Of a DNA stretch of 64,000 bases, positions 55,706 to 64,000 are shown piece by piece. The notes beneath the pieces are model-generated. The model was not told where the DNA came from. It searched no databases and saw only the letters and a program-made list of their open reading frames with translations. A program made the translations under genes and the position numbers. Origin of the DNA: Ectobius pallidus (lineage: Eukaryota > Arthropoda > Insecta > Blattodea > Ectobiidae); contig CAXKWD010000011.1 in assembly GCA_964059195.1 (NCBI GenBank), positions 28,953,791 to 29,017,790 of the forward strand, in the 5' to 3' direction. Positions within the stretch are counted from its first letter, which is position 1, and each line of letters starts with the position of its first letter.

Positions 55706-57120
55706 GGCTACTATTTTAACATAAAAGTGCACATTAGCTCTCTTATGGTTGAAGGGGGTTCAGCAGATGCTCCAACCATACATTTTATTCAGGAACTTCT
55801 TGGTGTATCGTGGAATCTTCGTTCATACATTAACTCTCCAGAATCCGATCAGAAAACCCAGCCAATTTTGACCTTCATCAGAATGTGGCTCATAGAAATA
55901 TACTTGGTACATTCAAGAAAGCAGTGCAGAGTGTGAAAGAGGATATTTCAATTATCATTTTCATACACAGTAAACTAAATGTGGGGTAAGTGGTATATCT
56001 ACAAGAAATGGGTCATAAGTCATGAAAACTAGTTTTTCTTTGAAAACATGGGACCATCTTAAAACTTTGAAACACACAAATGAAAGGACAGGATTATGTA
56101 TAATGCAGATTATGGATACTAGATATAATATAATGAAGGAAACAGACACCCATAAACATCCAAATGCAACTACATCGTGCCACTAGTTACTATGTTGACA
56201 TAAGAATGATGTTCACATCTTGTCATATCCATCCTACATGGTGGCGATTCACAACTAAATTCTTATTGCCTTTATTCATATATCCGTACATCACAATGCT
56301 ACCAAATGATGTTTCCATATACTAGAGATGCCACAATCTCCCAAGACATAGAACATCTCATATACTTTGAGAAAAAAAAATAGTTGACGTGACTCCATCC
56401 CTCGTATTTATCCATGTTGAAAATTAGAAATAACAAAAACTTAAATTGAGAGTGGAACATGATTAATATAATCTATTAATGTCTTATTTATGAAATCTAA
56501 TAATCGTGTAGTCAAATGCAGCCAAATATACACGAATGCAGTAGGAACTTTTCATGCACAAAAAATGTCAGGAGAAAAATTAAGGGGGGTACCAGCAAGG
56601 TAGTCTCTAGCCAAGTTTTTGGTCAAATATAAACTAATGCTGCTCTTTGGAGAGATTAGCAAAACTTAAAATATAGTTTCAAAAATGTGTGAAAACCCCA
56701 ATAAATGACAAAAAATATTAGGTCTGTTGTTTTTTCCCCCCAAACTTATCCAGATTTTACTGACAGCAAGATAGTGTACAGAATCACAGTGTAGGTCTAG
56801 ATATAGAATAATGGTATACAGAAAGCAATTTCAGTTCAATAATGATTCTAAAGACTCATCAATAGGCACAGATGTGGATTATAATTGTTATCCAACAGAT
56901 GTTGGATCTATGATAATGCAGTTAAGTGCAGTGTGCATTCAAAAGAAACCAAGGAAAAGCTCAAGACTTAAACTATCCCTCACGAAAACTAACTTGGCAC
57001 TTAGCCAATATTTCCTGATAGTAAGCAGAACAATGAGGGTTTAAGAAACAGATCTTCACTTAATTTTGTGATGCTGAAATGGCAAACTAATTAGCAACAG
57101 TCAAAGCATTTGCAGTAGAA
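55706..57120. other. No gene seen (presumed intron)
   Basis: AT-rich. No element recognised. Confidence 0.35.
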
Positions 57121-57182
57121 GAAGCAGCCATGATAACAGTAGCAGTAGTGGTAGTAGTAGTAATAGTAGTACAGTGGTAGTA

Positions 57183-57710
57183 CCATATTTTTCAGACCAT
57201 AAGATGCACTTTTTTACCTCGGAAACACAGCCTTGAAAGTTAGGTGTGTCTAATGGTCCAAAGTAAACTAAAAAGAAATTAAAATTATCGTAAATATTGC
57301 CGGTAATCCCATAATCATAAACAAAGTGTTGTAACGACAAGATTGTTGCAAATTTCGGCACAGACTGTACATCAGTGCACTTTTCACAATCACAAAATGA
57401 GGGTAGCGGGAAGCCAGGTATACAGTTCAAAAAGAAAAGAATGTTAGGTTCTTTCATACAAAAGGTGTCTTCTCCGTGGAGTAGTTTAAATGAAGAAAAT
57501 GACTCTAAACAGCCTTGTTCCATTACAATCACGTGACAATGAGCGCTTAAAGTGATTTGCATTGATTCCATTGTAGAAATTTATGATCTGTGTATTTAAA
57601 TATTTTTCTTTTTGGTTCAGAATCACACTGATTTTTTTCCCCCTTAAACTTCCATCCTAAAAACAATCCATCTTATGGTCCAGAGAATCTTATAGTCCAA
57701 AAAAATATGG
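57183..57710. mobile_element. DNA-transposon MITE with TA target duplication
   Basis: Ends 'ccatatttttcagaccataa' and inverted 'ccatatttttttggactata' are flanked by TA (57181-57182, 57711-57712). This 'ATTTTTCNGACNATAAG' type of end is widespread in animal DNA transposons. The 156-codon minus frame across it (57101-57571) is not a gene. GTA/CAA microsatellite sequence lies on both sides (57127-57180, 57722-57770). Confidence 0.8.
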
Positions 57711-57712
57711 TA

Positions 57713-58106
57713 ACTTACTTGTTGTGGTAGTAGTAAAAACAACAGCAGTAATTATAATAATATCAACAATTTCAATAAATAGTATCCCTACCAAAGAAAA
57801 CAAAAGAAACGTTGAAGTATAACATAACATCTGATAGGGTTACACTATATTTTAGGAAAATCCATATTAGCAATTTTTCTGGCTTATCGATAAAGAAATG
57901 ATAAGACAAAGAATCATAAAATAAAATGCATGTACTTAGTTAAGAAATCAAATTTCTAGGCCAAAGAATCACTGAATCTATGAACGTTAAGATTTTGAAA
58001 TTATGTTTATGAAGAACCATTTAATTGAAATTAATGAAAAAAATGTGTCAGCCCTACTGATTCAGCCTAAAGATAAAATTTTTTACCAATCATCACTGTA
58101 AACTAC
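57713..58106. other. Presumed intron; microsatellite then unassigned sequence
   Basis: Continuation of the GTA/CAA-rich sequence, then AT-rich DNA up to the exon donor at 58106. Confidence 0.4.
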
Positions 58107-58207
58107 CTGTGATCCGTAGGAGGAGATGCTACCTTTTCAGGACTCGTTGCTGTAGAAGTGCTCATGGAATTGTTCAGAAATCCTATGTTGCTGTCTCCCA
58201 AAGCTGC
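58107..58207 (-). CDS. Penultimate coding exon of the unidentified acidic protein
   Basis: Bounded by acceptor TTATAG and donor CACAG|GTAGTT. It encodes 33 codons plus two bases: a Ser/Thr/Pro-rich linker (NNSMSTSTATSPEKVASPPT). The split codon AG+A joins in frame to the exon starting at 55099, which is good support for both. Upstream exons are not identified and may lie beyond 64000; the window's last four bases on the minus strand would read AG|GT, a possible donor. Confidence 0.6.
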
Positions 58208-58455
58208 CTATAAGATAATCACACATTCAATATTAGCCTATTAAAATATTAATTACATTCAAACAGTTATTAAATTGTTCCCTTGTTTGTTATATTATAA
58301 GTTTACCCATGGTGGTAACATGAAATCCTAGCTGATTCAAGAAATTTTTATTCGTGAACTATCGCTTTATTTGCAAGAACTGTTTTGTCTGATGTGATTT
58401 GACCTATTTTATAGTGAGGTCAGGGAAGTTTACTGATAATCGTATTAATCTAGTG

Positions 58456-58780
58456 CAGTATTTCTCAACCTGTGGGTCCTAGCTCATCAGTGGGTCCTGA
58501 TGACAGGTCAACAGGTCAAGAGTTACAATATGTTTTTCTTGGAATTGCAGCAGCGGAATATTGTGTAGACGCGCCTGGTCATGTAAGTATTATTTTAATT
58601 GTCAGCTTATTTCTTGTATTTGTACACAAAGCAGTATAGTACAAAAAACATCGTTGTTTAACTTCAGTTTAGTTGTGTTAGAGCATCAACAAGTCAAGAA
58701 ATACAATATGTTTTTCTTGGAACTTCAGCAGCAGTGTATTCTATAAACCGTGCGCCCAGTCATGTAAGTATTCTGGTAGG
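58456..58780. repeat. Fragment with hAT-like end and internal duplication
   Basis: 'cagtatttctcaacctgtgg' at about 58456 resembles the common hAT end CAGTGGTTCTCAACC. Inside, 'tacaatatgtttttcttgga' recurs (58525, 58703) with matching flanks through 'gtcatgtaagtatt', a diverged duplication of about 180 bp spacing. No right end was found. Confidence 0.55.
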
Positions 58781-59232
58781 GAAAACAAAAATAATGGCAT
58801 AAAACTGATATGCACAAAAGACATCACTTGTATCATCAAAAAACTATTATCAAGATCTTTGTTTGTAAAAATTGCTTCCCAGCATCAGAACAGCAGTCTT
58901 TTGTGAGATATGCAGCATGCGTTCACATGAGATCAAAGTGGACTAATTTGCAATTTGTAACCAGTTAGCATTTATAAATAATTTATGACACTATTGTTAA
59001 GCTTTGGCTTAGATGTTACTTGTAATCTACGACTGTTGTAATGTAAATTAGTGTAATAAATAGTAAAGGAATAGCAATAAATTTGCATTTATCTGCACTG
59101 TGTACTGAATACACCGCATGCCTGCTCACTTAACATTATAGAGCGTGCAAATGAAGCTGTTTATTATTTCACTGTGTGGTTAATTTCCCCCCTTTTATTA
59201 TGATGTTACAAAGGCAGGTGCAGCTTCCATTC

Positions 59233-59270
59233 GGGTAAATATAGTATACAGTATATAGTATACAGTATAT
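59233..59270. repeat. TA-rich microsatellite
   Basis: 'agtatacagtatat' units in tandem. Confidence 0.8.
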
Positions 59271-59424
59271 AAAAAGTTTAACAAGTAATGTTAATTCCAT
59301 GCTTTACATTTTTTAGTTTTGTTTACTCAGCTAAACAAAATATAAACGATCCTGTCAAATTAATAATGTCATCTGACTGAGGAAATGGCATAAGTTTTCT
59401 TATCACTGTTCCAATATGAACACT

Positions 59425-60034
59425 CAGTGGCGTACCAAGGCTACTTGGTGCCCGGGGCTAATTATATGGTAGTCGCCCCCTAACACTAAAAGGTTCAAGG
59501 TTCAATGAGTTTAATTTAAACACAGTTTAATGTTCACAATTATTTATTTTTAATAAGTAGTATGTTACTTTAACGCATTATAAAGAGAAAAATATGAATG
59601 AAATAAAACTGTAAGTATTATAAAGTTAGTTTGTTTGATAAAAAATTAAGAGAAAAGTTTCAGTCATAACAAATTTTTTTAAATGTGCCTACCTAGCCTT
59701 GATGGATGCAAACTTATTTATAATAGAGTTGAAGTCTATAATAGCAGCCACATCACATTCAATTGATAAAATTGCTAAATTACACCGTAAACTTTTCCTG
59801 TGTGCTCGGCGCCCACGACCTATTTCGTATTGTCTATAAATAGTTTAAAACAAAATGCTTATTTCATTTCTAAATAATATTACTGCAGTATTTAACAAAG
59901 TAATAAAACCTTACATTTTGTCTGAAAAAATTATTTTTTCTTAAACTAAAAAAATCCTTTTTCAATTTTGGCGCCCCCTTCCTTACGGCGCCCGGTGCGG
60001 CCGCCCCGTTCGCACCCCCCTTGGTACGCCACTG
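59425..60034. mobile_element. hAT-like MITE with perfect 8 bp target duplication
   Basis: A 610 bp element with ends CAGTGGCGTACCAAGG and its inverted match, flanked exactly by 'tgaacact' (59417-59424 and 60035-60042). The perfect duplication suggests a fairly recent insertion. Non-coding. Confidence 0.93.
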
Positions 60035-60042
60035 TGAACACT

Positions 60043-60631
60043 AGATTATCTCATAAATTCTATGCTTTGCTAGAATGATTACTATCATTTTTATTGCCAC
60101 TTCAACATGTGTTCATCCTAACAAGAACAAAAAAAGAAGAAACTGCATAATTACAGTAGTATGCATACATGAAAAGAATATCAAATGTGCATCAATCATA
60201 CTTCCTCTATATTCAACTAACAAGGAAAGTAACAGTATTAAAGCCATCATGCCCAAACCTACCTTGAACCATAGAACCTACTACAGAACCACTGTACAAC
60301 AAATTGCTAAAAATTAGCTGCCTGTTCCCACTACGAGGCCCTGAAATAGAGCCCTGGATTATGCATATGAATTATTAGAATACAACGCTAGTAGCTACTT
60401 ATTGGACAGCTTTGCGATGTGCCGTAGCATAACACATATATACACCTCACTCCACTCTATACAAAAGCAGGATTGTTCCATTTGTGTGCTACTACTGTTG
60501 TAATATTTAGGATTCCTCCTGTGATGTCAGGCCCCTCACAGCAGAAATAGGCAGCTAACTTTTCGCATGTGCCTTTTCTTAGCATTGTTAATAAAATAGA
60601 GCCATATTGACTCGCATGAATCTGAAATACG
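60043..60631. other. No gene seen
   Basis: AT-rich, with a few short chance frames. Confidence 0.35.
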
Positions 60632-60840
60632 GTAACTTTGCCTTGTCAATATAGAAGTTTAAAAATATTAAAAATCAAATATATTTCGATCCACTTGTGG
60701 TCATCCTCAGTGATAAAATTAGAAAGTTAAAATCATGGCCACATCCAAACCAACATGGAGTGCGGTATGTGGCTGTGTTGGTTTGAAATATATTTGAGTT
60801 TTAATATTTAAAAAAATTTATACTGACAAGGCGGAGTTAC
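60632..60840. mobile_element. Short Penelope-like end remnant with inverted arms
   Basis: Arms 60632-60687 and 60785-60840 are reverse complements ('ccttgtcaatata' and the like). On the minus strand the left arm adjoins CTGAGGA (60704-60710), a short stem CCAC/GTGG (60691-60700 region) and GAAA (60684-60687), the arrangement seen in Penelope pseudo-LTR hammerhead motifs. Confidence 0.5.
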
Positions 60841-61231
60841 CACATTTTAAATTTTCTTAGCATATTGATTCTGTTTGATTTTACTACATTATGTCTGAGC
60901 ATGAAGGTTTCAGAACTTTGCTTGTAATTGAACTACTTAAAAATCAGGTTGCTCTCAATAAGTAAAATGCCTTAACTCCAGTTTTCAAAAGATAAAAGAG
61001 ACCTTTATTACATTTCTACCCTTTCAATGGTGGCTCACTGGCATATACCGTATCAGTATTTGTAAAGTGTTAACCAACTGTTCTCTGACTGGTATCTTTT
61101 CCCTATATAACAATTTTGGCCTGTATCGCCCATATTGCAGGATAAATGGTCAATCATTTACTGTGGTATTTATAAAGACCCGTCAGGTATTGCTGGGCCC
61201 TGGGAGTGAGGTGTTTAATATTATGAAGCCT
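60841..61231. other. No gene seen
   Basis: Unassigned sequence leading into the minisatellite. Confidence 0.35.
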
Positions 61232-62034
61232 ATACCCAAACTATCAAGTAATAACTGTAACTGCAAGAGTCTTGTGCTCAAACTATTAAGTAACGGCTTA
61301 AGTGCAAGAGTCTCGTGCCCAAACTATTAACTGCTTAACTGTGTGTGTCTTGTGCCCAAACAATCAAGTAACAGCTGTAACAGCAAGAGTCTCATGCCTA
61401 AACTATCAAGTGACAGCTGTAACTTAAAGAGACTCATGCCTGAACTATCAAGTGACATCAGTAACTTCAAGAGACTCATGCCTAAACTATCAAGTAACAG
61501 CTGTAATTGCAAGAGTCTCATGCCCGAACTATCAAGTGACATCTGTAACTTCAAGAGACTCATGCCTAAACTATCAAGTAACAGCTGTAACTTAAAGAGA
61601 CTCATGCCCGAACTATCAAGTGACAGCTGTATCTGCAAGCGTCTCACACCTGAACTATAGAGTAACAATTGTAATTGCAAGAGTATCATGCCCAAACTAT
61701 CAAGAAACAGCTGTAATGTCAAGAGACTCATGCCCCAACTATCAAGTAAGAGCTGTAACTGCAAGGGTCTCATGCCCAAACTATCAGGTAACAGCTTTAA
61801 TTGCAAGAGTCTCATGCCTAAACTATCAAGAAACAGCTGTAACTTAAAGAGACTCATGCCCCAACTATCAAGTGACAGCTGTAACTGCAAGAGTCTCATG
61901 TCTGACCTATCAAGTAACAATTGTAAGTGCAAGAGTGTCACGCCCAAACTATCAAGTAATGGCTGAAACCACATGTGTCCCAAGCCTGAACTATCAAGTA
62001 ATGACTGTAACTGTAAGAGTTTCATGCCCGAATA
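61232..62034. repeat. 42 bp minisatellite, about 19 units
   Basis: The unit is close to 'ctatcaagtaacagctgtaa' followed by 'ctgcaagagtctcatgcccaaa'. The first three units are more diverged and of slightly altered length. Since 42 is divisible by three, long frames stay open on both strands: 233 codons on the minus strand (61327-62025, 14-residue Leu-rich units) and several on the plus strand. Two unit types (gcaagagtctc and tcaagagactc) are intermixed. I do not regard the frames as genes. Confidence 0.95.
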
Positions 62035-62039
62035 TTTTT

Positions 62040-63740
62040 AGTTGTCACATTTAATAAAGCATAATTTTCTCCAGGTCTCCATCTCGAGGCATGGCTTCTA
62101 AATTTTCTGTTAACATTCCTGAACTTTGTTGATCAGTAATTCCATTTATGTTTTCTCATTGGAACTTCTAATAATAAAAAAGAAGGGAAAGAGTTGCCAA
62201 TTGCAGTTTCCCTCACTATTACATACCCCATTTATTAATAGAATGAACTTAAAGTTTGATATATTGTATTAGGAACCCTCATTGTTCTTTTATCTCATAA
62301 ATTTTTATAATACAAGAAGACATGTATAATGGTGCTGTATGTAATTTAAGGGAAGCAGGATATCTCATTACCATTCATTCCAAATTTGGGGGTTTACAAA
62401 CTCATCCCAACTCAGCCTTACTCCAACCTTCGCTCTGTTAGTATGGACAATAATTTTAAACATCTGTACAATTTAAATCTGCCCATGTGATGTCACATTT
62501 CTGTATCATTGCTATAATTTTGATCTTTTCACCAGCTGCCATTATTAGCAAGCTGAAGCTATTAGCAAGCTAATAATCTTCCTTCCCTCTTTACAAGGAA
62601 TCTAATTCATTGAACTCTTAAAGTTGAGTGGGACATTTCTGAACATAAGTTCAATAATAGCATATCTATTTCTCTACAGTCAAGCTATTATAAGTTTGGA
62701 GAGTAAGCAGACTAAACTGGCACTGTTCTAAAGAATAAGCAATTCCATACAGCTGCTTCATCATTTACCAAAATGCACAGAATACATTCATATTACCTTC
62801 TATAATTACTGCTGTGAAAGGTTGTCATTCCTAACAAGAAAAGGATTTTCTCTTTACAGGTTCAAACAGCATTTTTTAAACTTATTAAAACTAAAGCTAT
62901 ACAATTTATGCAATTGACCTTTCATGGCTATCACTTGCTTATATAAATGCAAAGTTCGTGTATCAAGGTTCTTAGAGACCTCAATGTAGAGAACTAAAGA
63001 AAACACTTCTGTTATTACATTGTCAAAAGATTAGAGGTACTGTATGGTAATTAACCCTTGAGTGGCTGCATTTATTATTAGAACACTAGCGGTCGCATGG
63101 TTGATTCTGTCAACCATTGCATGTTTCTCTTATTTGTGGTTCTATTGAAATGAGAATGTAACTTCTAAAGAAAACATGTGAAGGCATTGTTCACTTAGCC
63201 CTTTCTGGTCTTGTTCTTAGAATTTTATGGTACAGTATAGCAGCTTTTACAAAAGGTGGAGAAGAAAATAAGCAGAAACAGTGAATAACTTTCACCTGGT
63301 GGTCACAAATGAGGAAAAAAAACAAGCCAAAAGTAGATTATTTTCTCTGTCTGCTACATGCCTTAAAAAGTGCTCATCCTTTTTCATAGCCTTGATGTTG
63401 GTCAACTACCTGATCATAGATCTCCCAATATCTTGCACTGACATAAGTAGGCCTACTTTCAGAGCATTAGATTACAGTATTTAAATTTTTTTAACAGTAT
63501 TTTTTTATGTTCATCATATAGTGTACCGGCAGTCTGAAAGAATACAATCTTTTTCTTTCACCATTTCAAATAAACCAGATTTTGGAAAAGAAAAGTTTAA
63601 TTAAGTGGGATTTTAATGTAGCTTGATGGGTCTATCCAGCTATATGTTGCAAAAACATTGGCAACTTAACAGTGTGGTTACCAGGCCAAAGAGTGCAAAG
63701 AAACAATCATGAGATATCACTGCAGGGATTAGAAAATATA
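62040..63740. other. No gene seen
   Basis: AT-rich. A possible piggyBac-like end 'ttaacccttgagtggc' lies at about 63052 without a partner. One TAGGCCTA at 63448. Confidence 0.35.
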
Positions 63741-63746
63741 TATTAA

Positions 63747-63902
63747 TAGTGAACTGTGTGAACAACTGATCAATCATTTTGGAGTCATGTGGACTATAGT
63801 GAACTATCTGTTCATTTTCGGATTACATGAACTAAAGCGAACTTTATGATCAATTTGGTGTCTTGGGAACTACAGCGGATGTTTGATCACTTTGTCACAT
63901 GG
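63747..63902 (+). repeat. Degenerate tandem repeat, about four units
   Basis: Four units of 36-40 bp pattern 'gaact..ag.gaac..tgatca.ttt.g..tc.tg' follow one another. Divergence is high. Confidence 0.55.
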
Positions 63903-64000
63903 CCTTTAAGGCAAACATATTATGGCTCGTATAAAGCCCCTAAATAAATTGTTTGTCAATCAAATAATGAAATATGGATTATAAATTAATTTTATTACCT

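Noticed and set aside
57101..57571. 156-codon minus-strand ORF
   Set aside because: It lies mostly inside the TA-flanked MITE at 57183-57710 and ends in microsatellite-derived Leu runs.
61327..62025. 233-codon minus-strand frame as a leucine-rich protein
   Set aside because: It is entirely within the 42 bp minisatellite; frames are open on both strands because the unit length is a multiple of three.
61232..62034. CRISPR-like array
   Set aside because: Units are contiguous and diverged throughout, with no constant repeat and unique spacers, and the DNA is eukaryotic.
63052..63120. piggyBac-like element end
   Set aside because: 'ttaacccttgagtggc' resembles one end, but no inverted partner was found.

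Overview
This is AT-rich eukaryotic DNA with intron-containing genes, tRNA-derived SINEs, non-LTR and Penelope-like retroelements, and many non-autonomous DNA transposons. The transposon mix and interspersed TTAGG-like strings suggest an insect with a large, repeat-swollen genome, perhaps a polyneopteran such as a cockroach, termite or stick insect. That placement is inference.

The one gene I can name is ALG10, the ER alpha-1,2-glucosyltransferase that adds the last glucose to the dolichol-linked N-glycan precursor. It lies on the minus strand from 29815 to 6236 in five exons whose phases join cleanly into about 497 codons. Most of its 23.6 kb is intron filled with nested mobile elements. Intron 4 holds a dispersed repeat, a Penelope-like element with inverted ends, and a 9 kb DNA transposon with 0.5 kb terminal inverted repeats and a decayed transposase-like gene. 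That transposon carries an apparently intact two-ORF non-LTR retrotransposon (15146-19377) and a 329 bp fold-back insertion. Introns 1 and 3 hold SINEs, hAT-like and mariner-like miniature elements and a tandem duplication.

Two weaker minus-strand transcription units are inferred from spliced exons: an unidentified one with exons at 50303-50169 and 32037-31993, and an unidentified acidic, SUMO-motif-rich C-terminus at 58207-58107 and 55099-54790. The left end (1591-2896) has an intronless coding-like segment split by a repeat, a candidate endogenous viral element. The rest, mainly 32-64 kb, is non-coding DNA with SINEs, hairpin elements, nested pogo/piggyBac-like elements, hAT elements and a 42 bp minisatellite.

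The most interesting signal is the palindromic octamer TAGGCCTA, seen 23 times here. At several sites it looks like a 6 bp GGCCTA insertion at a TA: removing it deletes a premature stop, restores a more natural reading frame, or matches a sister repeat copy. This suggests a recurrent footprint-like insertion process.
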